From Tupaia tana (taxonomy: Eukaryota > Chordata > Mammalia > Scandentia > Tupaiidae): DNA of 64,000 bases. The stretch is taken from NCBI GenBank assembly GCA_026018925.1, contig JAKSZU010000006.1:130923592-130987591 (forward strand), read 5' to 3'. A program made the position numbers and the translations under genes. Below the pieces are notes generated by a model. It worked only from the letters and a program-made list of their open reading frames with translations, searched no databases and was not told the DNA's origin. Shown one piece after another: positions 20,445 to 31,180 of the stretch. Within the stretch, counting starts at the first letter, position 1, and each line of letters opens with the position of its first letter.

Positions 20445-21208
20445 AAGTATTACAAAGATTTGTGATGAAAGAAAATGGGAATAAATAAAGTGTCATGTGG
20501 CCCTGGCTTAACGTTTGCATCATATTCAGCAGTAGCAAACCCAGCACAGTCACATGCAATTCACCACTGCCATGAATAAAAACTTCTTGTAGCTGGCACA
20601 TGCGTCATTTCTAAATATGCGTCCTATTGTGTAGAAAACTTAGAGCTTCTGTTAAACTTCACAATTTCTTAATTATTTCATTTTCCCTTGTTTTTTTTTT
20701 TTGTTTGTTTTGTTTTTCTTGTTTCATTTGTTTCTCTGAAGAAAGCAGATTTCTCACTATTGTCAAGGTAACCTCTCTCCCACTCTTGTGTTGGTAGAAG
20801 ATTTAGTAAAACACCCACTCCCTGTCTTTTTTACTTATTTATATTTATTTGTTTGGCAAGAAGACAAGTTGGGTTACATGTTAAACTTAATAGCCACCAT
20901 TTAACACACACTTCTAGTGTAAACACATACTCTCGGCCCTCTTTTGATTGAGAAATCACATTCATTCATTCTCTCAAATATCTATTGAACTCCAGCTATG
21001 AATGTTTAAATTATGCTCTGGGGATACAAAAGAACAACATGATCCCTGTGGGAGGAATTTATAGGCTAGAGGTAGAATGGCCTCCCAGCCAGGAAATGCA
21101 ATTCAGCCAGGCAAGTTCTGTGAGAGAGGTAAGGGAAGGCCATTTGGAACCTTGGTGAGAGCACCTAACCCAGTTTGGGGGGATCAGGAAAGGCTTGCAA
21201 GAGGAAGT
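20445..21208. other. unique-looking sequence
   Basis: About 760 bp. T-rich stretches at 20690-20725 resemble nothing specific. Confidence 0.5.
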
Positions 21209-21654
21209 GTCTTCGATTCTCATTGCTGCTGTAACACATTACCACAAAGTTAGTGGCTCAAAATTATATTGCAATTCTGGACAGTGAAAGTCCAAATCAA
21301 ACTGTCATCAGGGCTGCATTCTTTCTGGACGCTCCAGGGGATAATCAGTGTCTGGCCTTTTCTGACTTCCAGAGGCTACGTACATTCCTCATGTTCCCCT
21401 TCCAGGAATGGCATCACTCCGACCTCTCTGCTTCCATCATCACATCTCTCTCCCTCTAATCTTCCTGCCTTGCTCTTGTAAGGACTTTTGTAATCACACT
21501 GGGTCCATCCAGATAATACAGGATAATCTCCCCATCTAGAGAGTCTTAAGCTAATCACATCTGCAAAGTCCCTCTTGCCATGTAAAGTGACAGGTTCCAG
21601 GAATGAGGATGTGACCATATTAGAGTGGTGGGAGGCATTATTCTGACTACCGCA
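21209..21654 (-). mobile_element. MLT1-type MaLR LTR, antisense, fossil
   Basis: On the minus strand it starts with GGTAGTCAGAATAATG, continues with GGCAAGAGGGACTTTGCAG and GGGGAGATTATCCTG, and ends with GTGTTACAGCAGCAATGAG, all in MLT1 order. It appears nearly full length and has no SINE inside. Solo LTR. Confidence 0.8.
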
Positions 21655-22200
21655 GGAAATAACCATAAAAGGAGATTGGAGAGTTTCTAAACAATGACAA
21701 CATGGAAAAGCCTAAAAGACACAGAGGAAGGGAGTTGTGGAACTTTATAGCTCAGTATTTTTGCCTATAAAATCATAGAATAGTATCTATGTCACCTTGT
21801 CACATAGGATGGAATAATACATGTGAAGCTCTATGAATATGATGTTTTCATTGAGCATTCATTATATACATTAGGATATAATATTAGCCATGGCAATAAT
21901 GAATAGAGGAGCAAGAGTAAATATAGAAAAGAGGCCAAAGTAGTACACAGAGCTATGGAAAAGACTGATTTTGTTGAGATCTGACTGAATTAACTTCGAG
22001 AGGATACATTGATGGAGTTTTGGCAGGAATGTGGCATGATTGCTTATGTATTTTAGTTGACTATCTGTGCTTGGTACATGGAAATCAGTTTGAAGGAGAC
22101 AAAACTGGAAGAGAGCGGGGCTGGGATGAGGAGGAAGTGAGTAAAGCACTTGCTTTGATTGCACAACTTTGGGAGAGAGGCAACAAAAGACTGAGTAATC
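21655..22200. other. unique-looking sequence
   Basis: A 116-codon minus-strand frame (21871-22221) crosses into the microsatellite and is not taken as a gene. Confidence 0.5.
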
Positions 22201-22288
22201 AACACACACACACACACACACATATATCTATATCTATATCTATCTATATCTATATCTATATCTATATCTATATCTATATCTATATATA
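22201..22288. repeat. (CA)n followed by (TATATC)n microsatellite
   Basis: Compound microsatellite, CA at 22202-22222 and TATC/TATATC to 22288, at the tail end of the SINE that follows. Confidence 0.95.
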
Positions 22289-22322
22289 GACATAGGACAT
22301 AGGGCATATGCACTTACTGGAG

Positions 22323-22355
<33 letters not shown>

Positions 22356-22564
22356 TAAGAAATCACCCCCACTACAGGCAGATGGTTATACCACCATCCC
22401 TACTCTTTTATTCTCCTTGCAGGATTTTGGTCACATACACACACACACACACACACACTCACACACACCTTGCATAATTTTCAGGCCACCAGGTCCAGGA
22501 CGCGAGCCATGAAGTCAGCCATGTGGGATCCAGCTGTCTTAACCTCCATACCACCTGCTGGCCC
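22289..22564 (-). mobile_element. type A SINE with two microsatellites
   Basis: Besides the compound repeat at its tail, a (CA)n of about 30 bases (22434-22468) sits in the body at the same position as at 15794. Head ends CCACCTGCTGGCCC. Confidence 0.88.
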
Positions 22565-23500
22565 AATCAATCTTAATGCAGTCGCTTAGAAACTCAAATT
22601 AATCCCAAAAATCCATGATGAACAGTTCATCAAAAATTTAAATAAAGACAGAATTATAGGAACTTTATTGAAAGGATGTTACAATAATCCAAGTGAAAGG
22701 TGATTGGAGCTTGAAGCAGAAGAGTAGCATTGAGTATAAAGATGGTTGATGGATTAAAGTAAACTAGGAAAGAATTGTGGGGCTGTTGTGTAGGTGATGT
22801 CTTTCACTGAGAGAGGGTACACAAAAGAGGCAGATGTTTAAATAGGGGAAGTCACAGGATGTGTCCAAGAAGAAATTAAGTTCTTTGGGACATAATGCGC
22901 TTAAGAAGCCTCTAGTACATACAATTGGAGATGTACGTATGTCTAGTATGTAGTTGAAGTTTATTACATCTTTCTGTACCTTACTTGTTAGCCTCTAAAT
23001 TTCCTCACTGTTTTTGTTTTGTTTTGTTTTTGTTTTGTTTTGTTTTGTTCTTGCCAGATAACTTCTTTGGGAGAAAGGAAAAGGATATTGAAGGACCTAA
23101 GTCTCTGGAGTTTAAGAACAAAAGTTGGGAGCTAATTTTTATAAGAGAGGAGGCCTAACAGTATTGGGGATGTGTTAGAGCAACTAATAGATCTTCCCTT
23201 TGTCCTTGAACCATTCACACATCATTACATATTCTTCATTATTCCTTTATGGTTCGTGTCATCAGCTGTACCAACTTCTACTCTTCATTAGTACCATCAC
23301 TTATGACAACCTGTCATTTCCTCTTTCTTATCAAAGACTTTGGTCCCTGGATAAGCCACACATTACACTTTGTTACTACTTGGGACCTTTTTTTACTCTG
23401 AGGTCTTAGAGTCACACAAACTACTATAGGAATTAAATCTTCCAGCTCTTCCCTCTGTTACTTCTACTACCTCAGTTCTTTTAAACTCATCAATACCTTC
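22565..23500. other. unique-looking sequence
   Basis: About 935 bp; contains a (TTTTG)n run at 23011-23049. The part 23180-23410 may be an old LINE piece, not assignable. Confidence 0.4.
23011..23049. repeat. (TTTTG)n simple repeat
   Basis: About eight imperfect units, possibly the remains of a retroposon tail. Confidence 0.9.
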
Positions 23501-23652
23501 ACACACCAGGTTCATGTGAAGGCCTGTGATTCTGACTGGTTGAAAGGCTTGGAGAGATCAAGTTATGAGACCCCATTGGCGGTCCTTGTCTTTCTCTCTC
23601 TCTTTGTCTTTCATGAAAGAGAGAGAGGAAGAATGAAGAAAAGAGAGAAAAA
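23501..23652 (+). mobile_element. old tRNA SINE fragment (C or D lineage)
   Basis: ACACACCAGGTTCATGTG, GGCTTGGAGAGATCAAG, then CTCTCTTTGTCTTTCATGAAAG, the ending shared with types C and D. The head is not clear. Confidence 0.4.
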
Positions 23653-23654
23653 GA

Positions 23655-23918
23655 GAGGAACCCATGTCCTAGTAGTTAAGAGAGTAGGATCTCATATGGC
23701 CAACTGCATCATTCAAGTCCTGGCCCTGGCAGCTTGAGAAACATGCCAGACATGTATGTGTACATGCCCCAAATCCTGATGGGATAGAGAAATGGAGGAT
23801 AAGGGATTGCAGCATGACCATACCCAATTGGGAGGTGTTCTTCCTCTTCTCTCTCTTAGTCTCTCTCTGGCAAGCACATATACCCTCTGGTTGAAAGATT
23901 ACCACCACCAAAATATAA
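23655..23918 (+). mobile_element. type A' SINE
   Basis: Head TCCTAGTAGTTAAGAGAGTA with GGATCTCATATGGCCAAC; body GATGGGATAGAGAAATGGAGG; tail ACCACCACCAAAA. Confidence 0.8.
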
Positions 23919-24279
23919 TGTAAATAAAAAAAGAAAGGAGAGACAGAGAGGAGAGAGAAACTTCAATAGAAAAATACTTTATGACCCTTTACTTCTTTGA
24001 CTGGATGCCTATCTGCTCCTTTCCAACTTTCCTTTTATCCCTATTCAGATTACACCACAGTGACATACCATTTGAGTCACTTTTGTGCCAATATCTTCAC
24101 TTTCCATGCTTTGCTTCCTGTTGTAATCTGAGAGATGCCCAACTCTTCACAGATGATCACAAACAAGGGGCAAGTCATGCACTGCACCAGAGCACCCAAC
24201 AATGGAGACAAAGTAGAAACAAACTCAACCTTTACTCAGAGTTCTGAGAGCTCTGCCCTGAGAGCACACCTTTTTGGGT
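23919..24279. other. unresolved sequence
   Basis: AG-rich start (likely tail of the preceding SINE), then sequence that may be an old LINE remnant. No gene. Confidence 0.35.
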
Positions 24280-24529
24280 TTTTTTAGTTTTCTATAGGGC
24301 ATGTGCACTCACTGGAGAGAGACAAAGAGAAAGAGAGAGAGAGGTGAGAAATCACCCCCAGGGGGGATAGGCACGCTGCAATCTCTTCTCCTCCATTCTT
24401 CTTTCAGGACTTTGGGCACGCATGAACACACATCCAGCATGTTTTTCAAGCCACAGGATCTGGGACTCAAACCATGCCGTAGGTCATGTGAGATCCAGCT
24501 ACCTTAACCACCATGCCACCAGCAGGCCC
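24280..24529 (-). mobile_element. type A SINE
   Basis: Antisense, intact layout, with GGGGGGATAGGCACGCTGC at the body. Confidence 0.88.
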
Positions 24530-24568
24530 AAGAGTGTAACCTTTTCTAATCTGCTACATACTTTAGGG

Positions 24569-24906
24569 CAGAAATTCTCAAATAATCGGTGCCACAGACA
24601 ATCCACCTACTGGATTTTTGTACGGCCCACACACTAAGAATTGTTTTTACATTTTTAAAATAGTTTAAATAAATCAAAGAAAAGTAATATATCATGACAT
24701 ACGAAAATTATATTAAATTTTCTATGTCCATAACTAATTTTATTGGAATATAACCATGCTAGTTCATGTACATATTGCCTATGGCAGATTTCATACTACA
24801 GAGGATGAATCGAACAGCTGTGGCAGAGTCAGTATAGTATGGCCTACAAATTCTAAAATATGTGTTATCTCACTCTTCATAGGAAAGTATCCTGCTCCTG
24901 GTCTAG
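24569..24906 (+). mobile_element. hAT-Charlie type DNA transposon remnant
   Basis: Stretches ATATCATGACATACGAAAAT, CCATAACTAATTTTATTGG and GTATAGTATGGCCTACAAA follow a common mammalian MER/Charlie consensus in order. The right end GCTCCTGGTCTAG marks the terminal repeat. Confidence 0.6.
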
Positions 24907-25739
24907 CAGGCCTATTGTTTGCCTTCTCTGTATCCCTGAGCTATTAAATATTTGCTAGTAAAAAATTCATCAACTAGGTAGATTGTGTCATAACACCTTG
25001 GTGATCTCTAACCCCACCTGGAAAGTCAACATTACCTACTTTTCCCTTGTCAGCTCTCTCCTTTCGTCAGCCTTTCACTTTTCCCACCCATCTAAGCCTC
25101 TAAACACTTCACTCTCTCCTTTCAGCAGATGCCTTACTCCTACTTCAAAGTGAAAATAGCAGCTTTCAGATTGGCACTCCCTTGGTTTCCTGCCTCTGCA
25201 CCTACAAATTTGCCTACAGTTGCCTTCCTCTTTTGTTTACTACTCTTGTTTCAGTAGAAATGGGAACTTTTCACTCATTTAAAACAAATTCTTTAATCAA
25301 CGCTGTGATAGTGTATTCTACATACCTACCTGACTGGGTTAAGAAATACCCAGATAGCCCATAAAAGCTTATTTCTGAGTGTGTTCGTGAGGGTGTTTCT
25401 AAAAGAGATTACCATTTGAATCAGTAGATTGAGTAAGGAAGATCCACCCACATCAATGTGGGTGGGTATCATCTAACCCACTGAGGGCTCAGATAGAACA
25501 TAAAGGCAGAGGAAAGGAGAACTTGCTCTTTCCTGCAGCTAGAACATCCAACTTCTGTGTTCAGACATCAGAGATCCAGTTTCTCAGGACCTCAGACTTA
25601 GAACAGTGCTGCCACACACACCCCCTGATTCTCAGGCCTTTGGACTCAGGCTAAAATACACCACTGGATTTCTCGTAAACAGTATATCCTGCTACTCCTC
25701 AGCCTCCATAATCATGTGAACAATTCCCATAGTTAATCC
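24907..25739. other. unresolved old repeats and unique sequence
   Basis: The part 25380-25735 (GTGTTTCTAAAAGAGATTAC, CAATGTGGGTGGGTATC, CTCAGGCCTTTGGACTCAGG, TCAGCCTCCATAATCATG) is a mammalian interspersed repeat I have seen but cannot name. 24990-25330 may be another. Confidence 0.35.
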
Positions 25740-25984
25740 CCTCTGACATGTCTACATGCAACTGTCCTAAGTCATATGACTAATACATCACTATATGCCA
25801 CATCACCTTCCGGGCAACTACAGATAGCATAAGCAGATAGTGGTTCCAAAAGGTAATAGTGGAACGGAAGTCTTACCACCTAGTGATGTCATAGCCACCG
25901 CAAAGCCATAGTACAATGTATTATGTGATTGTGGTGATGCAGTGCCAACAAACCAGCTGCTCTGCCAGTAATATAACAGTATAG

Positions 25985-26208
25985 CAGACCACCCCTGTGG
26001 CCTAGTGGTTAAGAGGGCCAGATCCCACATGGCCAACCTGCAAGGATAGAATCCCAGAGCCAGTGGCTTAAAAAATACACCATGCATGCATGTGTTACCC
26101 AAATCCTCTCAGAATGGAGAAATGGAGAAGTGGTTGCAACATGACCACACTGCATTGGGTCCTCTCTCTTTCTTGTTCTCTCTCTTTCACAATTAAAGAA
26201 AAAAGAAC
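25985..26208 (+). mobile_element. type A' SINE in the Tigger element
   Basis: TGGCCTAGTGGTTAAGAGGG head, AGATCCCACATGGCCAACC, body CAGAATGGAGAAATGGAGAAG, tail CACAATTAAAGAAAAAAG. Confidence 0.85.
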
Positions 26209-26335
26209 ATGCCACATGCAGTTATGTACAGTACATGATACTTGACAATGACAATAAATATGTTACTGGCTTTACTTTACTTTGTATTGTTATTTTAGAG
26301 TGTATCCCTTTTATTTATTAAAAAAAAGTTTCCTG

Positions 26336-26770
26336 GGGGCTGGCAGGTGGTTTGGTGCTTAAGGTGCTGAATACTCACATTGCCCACCATGGTTCGAATC
26401 CCAGTCCTGGCTTGGTTTTTCACTTTCCTTCTCTCTCTCTGGTCAAATTTAAAAAGATGATAATATTTTTCAAAAAAATTTTAAAAATAATTCCTTAAAA
26501 AATGTTTACCATATGGGATTATTAGATGGCATAATGGTTACATCGCTGTCTCCTGCATAGTCGAGCACAGTTTGAATCTTGGACCCAGCAGCTTAAAACT
26601 CATGTCGGGCTTATGTGCATGCATAATCCCAAAATCTCAAGAGAGAAATGGAAGAGAAGGGATTGTGGTATGGCCATCCTCCGGAGCATGATTTCTTGCC
26701 TTCTGTCTCTCTGTTTCTCTCTGTCTCTCTGGGAAATGCACACACCCTGTAGCAAAAAATCTTTCTCTTA
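26336..26770 (+). mobile_element. composite B+A SINE inserted as one unit
   Basis: A type B copy (26336-26502) and a type A copy (26514-26770) lie head to tail between one perfect 15-bp target duplication, AAAAAAAGTTTCCTG at 26321-26335 and 26771-26785. The duplicated bases belong to the Tigger host. No second duplication is visible between the two halves, which suggests a single retroposition of a dimer. Confidence 0.85.
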
Positions 26771-27086
26771 AAAAAAAGTTTCCTGTAAAACAGCATGCAG
26801 TGTTCTGCCAGCAGCAGTCTCATGTATCTAGTGTTTACCAGATCTTTGGATTGCATTGTTTTCTGCTTGGTTAAATTTTTTCTTGTTTTCCTTATTATGG
26901 CTGCCCCAGTGGCACAATGTGTGGAGATATGGAAGACCATAATAGTGATGATCCTGACCTCATGTATGCCAATTAATGTATGTTTGTAACTTAGTTTTTA
27001 ATTGAAAAGTTTAAAGTGAAAAAATAATTTTTTAAAAATAGAAAAAAGCTTATAGAATAAGGATATAAAGAAAGAAAATATTTTGG

Positions 27087-27341
27087 GGTCCAGCAGATGG
27101 CATAATGTTTATGTAGCTGGACTCCCACATAGTCGACCATGGTTTAAGTCCCAGAGCCGACGGCTTAAAACTTATGCTGGGTATGTGTGCATGCATACCC
27201 AAAATCCTGAAAGGAAAATGGAGGGGAAGGGATTGAGGCATGGCCATCCTCCCTGTGGGGAGATTTCCTGCTTTCTGTCTCTCTGTCTCTTTCCGTCTCT
27301 CCAGCAAGTGCAAACGCCCTATAGCAAAAAATCTCTCTAAA
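27087..27341 (+). mobile_element. type A SINE in the Tigger element
   Basis: Target duplication AGAAAATATTTTGG at about 27073-27086 and 27348-27361. The C/G block is shortened. Confidence 0.9.
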
Positions 27342-27654
27342 AGAATTAGAAAATATTTTGGTAAAGCTGTACAATGTGTTTGTGTTTAAGCATTATTACA
27401 AAAGAATCAAAAGTTAAAAGCAATTTAAAAGTTCATAAAGTTAAAAAGTTACAGTAAGTTAAGGTTAACTTCTTATTTTATTATTTTTTTCCTAATAACT
27501 GAGTTTTGTTTGTTACATAATAAGCCTCCTAATATCTTTCAGGTAAAAAAAAAAATACTAAATTTGAAAAAAAAGTATCACAAAATGAATTATAGCCCAA
27601 TTAAAATTAGCTTTGGGGAGGGAACACAATTCTACTCAATTAAGAAAAGCATTT

Positions 27655-28185
27655 TTATAGACCATAGACTTGTTTATTTTTAACACCCATCATGCCATGA
27701 ATTCACAGGGAATAGGCTCCAGAAGCTCAGGCTCCTTTCCAGTGCTTCTCTGGGTGGAACAGGCTGGCACTTCAGTTGAACCCAGGTACCTTTCTCTTTG
27801 TCTTCCTTCTTTCTCTGATCATTTTCCTTCACACTTTTAGGAAGCTATCTCTGCTCTTAGAATGTTTCATATGCTCAATACTCACATTAATTCTCTTGGC
27901 AAGAATCTTGCCCTTAACTTTTTTGTCTACTACAATGCCAACAGCATGCTGGGTAGCATTGTAGACTCTTCCAGTTTTGCCATGGTAACATTTGTGAGGC
28001 ATGCCTCTTCCTTTGTACCCATTCGCTTAATGTTTACAATATCACCTTTCTTGTAGATTCGCATATGTATTGCCAAAGGAACCACTCCAGTTTTCTAAAA
28101 GGCCTAGAGAGCACATGTCGGGTGCCTCTCCTCTTTCCCTTTATGTTTGTCATTTCGGTTAATTACTGGAAGATGGCAGTTCTGG
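27655..28185 (-). pseudogene. RPL21: RPL21 processed pseudogene
   Basis: The minus strand carries an intronless copy of the ribosomal protein L21 mRNA, from the 5' UTR (GCCATCTTCCAGTAATT, the usual RPL21 leader) through a start at 28153 (ATGACAAACATAAAGGG) to a stop at 27690 and an AATAAA near 27675. Recognisable segments include [43 protein letters not shown] and the end PIPCEFMA. The normal protein has 160 residues. Here the frame is broken by small deletions near codons 25 and 48, one after KV, and a loss of about 19 bases near the C terminus, so no product is expected. It sits inside a Tigger element, with the left flank (about 27461-27476) resembling the right flank (about 28191-28206) as a decayed target duplication. 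Confidence 0.92.
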
Positions 28186-28291
28186 CCAAAAGGCAGGTTC
28201 ATTTATTATTGAAGAAAGAAATTTTTTTTTATAAATTTAAATTTAGTGTAGCTTAAGTGAACAGTATAAATAAAGTCTACGATACTGTTCT

Positions 28292-28464
28292 TTTTAAAAA
28301 ATTTTTACTCATTGTCATTATTTTATTTTCTTTATTTATTTACTTATTTGAAGTTGACCAGAGAGAGAAGGGAAGTGAGAAAGCAAGCTGCCAGGTCCAG
28401 TACTTGAACCGTGGTCAGCCATGTGGGAGTCCAGCCTCCTTAACCACATGTCCTCTGCTAGCCT
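28292..28464 (-). mobile_element. type B SINE in the Tigger element
   Basis: 19-bp target duplication AAGTCTACGATACTGTTCT (28273-28291) and AAGTCTACAATACTGTTCT (28465-28483), one difference. The B box region reads CTTGAACCGTGGTC on this strand. Confidence 0.95.
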
Positions 28465-28895
28465 AAGTCTACAATACTGTTCTAAGTCCTCACATTCACT
28501 CACCACTCACTCACTGACTAACCCAGAACAACTTTCAGTCCTGCAATCTCCATTTACTAGAAATGCCCTATACAGGCATACCTTTATCTTTATACCATAT
28601 TTTTACTAAACTTTTGCTATGGTTAATTTCACTTTTGCTATGCTTAGAAACACAAATACCTATAGCATTATATTATATTGCCTATTGTGTTTAGTACAGT
28701 AAGTAACATGCCATGCAGGTTTGTAGCCTAGGAACAATAGGCTAAACCATTCAACTTAGATGTATAGTAGGTTATACCACCTAAATTTATATAAGTACAC
28801 GTTATGATGTTTGCACAATGATGAAATTACCTAATGAAACACTGTTCTGAACATGTCTCCACTGTTAAGTGACTCTTAAATGTGTATCCCATTGC

Positions 28896-29175
28896 TTCTA
28901 TTTCTCTGGAGAAACAACTATACAAATTAAAGAGAGCGGTTCTGAAACACCATCATTTTAAGGATGAATTTTTTGAATTTGTTTTGAGTGTGCTGAAATT
29001 GGTTCTCTAATTTGACTACATTTAAAGATGCTGAAGACTGATTACATGCACTCTTGGGTCTGTAAACCGAGTTCTCTCCATTCTCCCACCCCTTTCCCTT
29101 TCTGTTTTCCACTCTTACACTCTTTCTCTATACAACGGAGTCTTTTAGCTTCCACTAAAGAGCAAGGATACACAT
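28896..29175. other. unique-looking sequence
   Basis: Nothing recognised. Confidence 0.45.
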
Positions 29176-29437
29176 GGGGGCACCAGATGGCATGGTGGTT
29201 AAGACAGCTGGATCCCAAAAGCCTTACTGTGTGGTTTAAGTCTTGGACCCAGTGGCTTGAAAAAATGCCTAATGTGTATGCATGGTGCCCAAAATCCCAA
29301 GAGGAGGTGGAGAAGAAAGGATAGAGACTTGCTCATTCCCCCTAGGGAATACTTTCTCACTTTCTCTCTCTCTCTCCCTTTCTGTCTCTCTCCTGCAAAT
29401 TAAAAAGGGAAAGGGAGAGAGACAGAGAAATAGAGGG
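29176..29437 (+). mobile_element. type A' SINE
   Basis: Target duplication AAGGATACACA at 29164-29174 and 29440-29450. Head GGGGGCACCAGATGGCATGG; the end is GCAAATTAAAAAGGG. Confidence 0.85.
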
Positions 29438-29838
29438 AAAGGATACACAGTACTTGTTAAGTGAGGACATTCGGTATTCATCTTTCAGAGCCTGGCTTAT
29501 TTCACTTAACATTATCCATGTTCATCCATTTTGCCTCAAATGACAGAAACTCATCATTTATTTATTAATAGTATTCCATTGTATCTATACCCTGATTTCT
29601 TCTATACCTTAGCTATTGTGAATAATACTGCAATAAACATGAAAGTATGGACAACTTTTCAATATACTCCCATCCTTTAAATACACACCCAGTAGAAGGA
29701 TTACTGGATCATCAGGTAGTTCTGTTCTTAGTTTGTCAAGGAGCCTCTGTATTATTTTCCATAATAGCTGAACTAATTTACATTCCTACCATCAGTGTGT
29801 GAGATTTCTCCTCCATAGACTCGCCAAGCACTTGTTAT

Positions 29839-30103
29839 TTTTTTTTCTTTTTTTTAAATAGATTTTTACTGTAGGGCGTGTGCACTTGCCAGAGAAACAG
29901 AGAGAGACAGAAAGAATGTGAGAAATCATCCCCCAGGTGGAATGGCCACACCACAATCCCTTCCCCTCCATTCTCCTCTTGGGGATTTTGGGCACACATA
30001 TACACATGCCGATGTGAATTTTAAGCCACTGCATCTGGGACTCAAACCATGGTCAACCATGTGGGAGTCCAGTGCATTAACCATCATGCCACCTGCCAGC
30101 CCC
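29839..30103 (-). mobile_element. type A SINE in L1
   Basis: Antisense; GGGGATTTTGGGCACACATATACACATG; head ends CCACCTGCCAGCCCC. Confidence 0.88.
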
Positions 30104-30235
30104 TATAAAAAATATATATATAATTGCTTTCTTTATTTCTTTGGAGAATGTCATTGATATTTTGATAGTGATTTCATTGAATCTGAGAATCACTTTAGAA
30201 GCAACACTTTACCAATATCAATTTTTTTCTTTTAT

Positions 30236-30618
30236 TTAAGAGAAATTTTTGCTATAGGGGCGTGCACTTGCCAGATAGACAGAGAGACAGAAAACAAGAC
30301 ATCACCCCCCCCCCCATGGGGGATGAATGCACCACCATCCCCTCTCCTCTTGAGATTTTGGGCACACACACACATGTGCCCAGTGTGTTTTAAGCCACTG
30401 AGTCCAGGATTTGAACTGTGGTTGATTATGTTTGAGTCCAGTGACATCACCCCCCCCCCCCATGGGGGATGAATGCACCACCATCCCCTCTCCTCTTGAG
30501 ATTTTGGGCACACACACACATGTGCCCAGTGTGTTTTAAGCCACTGAGTCCAGGATTTGAACTGTGGTTGATTATGTTTGAGTCCAGTGACATCACCGTT
30601 ATGGCATCTGCTGATCCC
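30236..30618 (-). mobile_element. type A SINE with a 145-bp internal tandem duplication
   Basis: The segment starting GACATCACCCC (30298) and ending before 30443 is repeated almost exactly at 30443-30588. The only difference seen is one base in the C-run (11 versus 12). Nine-base GACATCACC words stand at all three junctions. The copy is therefore about 383 bp instead of 240. Confidence 0.92.
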
Positions 30619-30629
30619 AACAATATGAA

Positions 30630-30675
<46 letters not shown>

Positions 30676-30676
30676 C

Positions 30677-30950
30677 CAAGCCAGTATGGGGTGTGGTGGT
30701 TAAGGCACTGGATCCCACATGGCTGACTCCACAGTTAGAGTCCCAAACCAGGTGATGTGAAAATCACACCAGGCACATGTGTGTTTGTGCACCCAAAATC
30801 CCAAGAGAAGAATGAAGGAAAAGTGATTGAGGTGTGGCCATTCCCCCATGGGTGATTTCTCACTTTTCTTCTCTCTGTTCTCTCTCTGGTGAGCATTCAC
30901 ACCCTATGAAAAAAAAGATCTAAAAAAAAATAATAATAATAAATAATGAT
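30677..30950 (+). mobile_element. type A SINE
   Basis: Head GCCAGTATGGGGTGTGGTGG; body CAAGAGAAGAATGAAGGAAA; tail (AAT)n. Confidence 0.85.
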
Positions 30951-31180
30951 AATTTTTCCAGAGGGATCATGTGCTCACCAGAGAGTAACAGAGAAAAATA
31001 AAGAGAGAAAATGAGAAAGCAACTGCCAGAGGGAATGGTCATGCTGCTATCTCTTTTCCTCCATTTCTCCTTCCTTTTGGAATTTTGGGCACCTGTGCAC
31101 ATGTGCCTGTCATGTTTCTCAAGTTGCTGAACCCAGGACTCAAACCATGCAATCAGCATGTTGGATCCAGCCACCCCGAT
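30951..31180 (-). mobile_element. type A/A' SINE
   Basis: Tail to tail with the previous copy. Head end GTTGGATCCAGCCACCC suggests the A' side of the family. Confidence 0.8.

Larger units (their letters stand above)
25740..28895 (+). mobile_element. Tigger-type DNA transposon, about 3.1 kb with insertions
   Basis: Pieces at 25740-25984, 26209-26335, 26786-27086, 27342-27478, 28193-28291 and 28484-28895 follow one long pogo/Tigger consensus in order. Examples are CACCTAGTGATGTCATAGCC, AATGACAATAAATATGTTAC, AGTGATGATCCTGACC, TTATAGAATAAGGATATAAAG, ACATTCACTCACCACTCACTC and TTTGTAGCCTAGGAACAATAGG. Five SINEs and an RPL21 retrocopy interrupt it. With these removed it is roughly 1.35 kb. Neither terminal repeat is well preserved. 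No transposase frame survives. A 5'-end fragment of the same family is at 47305. Confidence 0.75.

Noticed and set aside
22020-22313. Isoleucine-rich and aspartate-rich open frames on both strands
   Set aside because: They are translations of the (CA)n(TATATC)n microsatellite.
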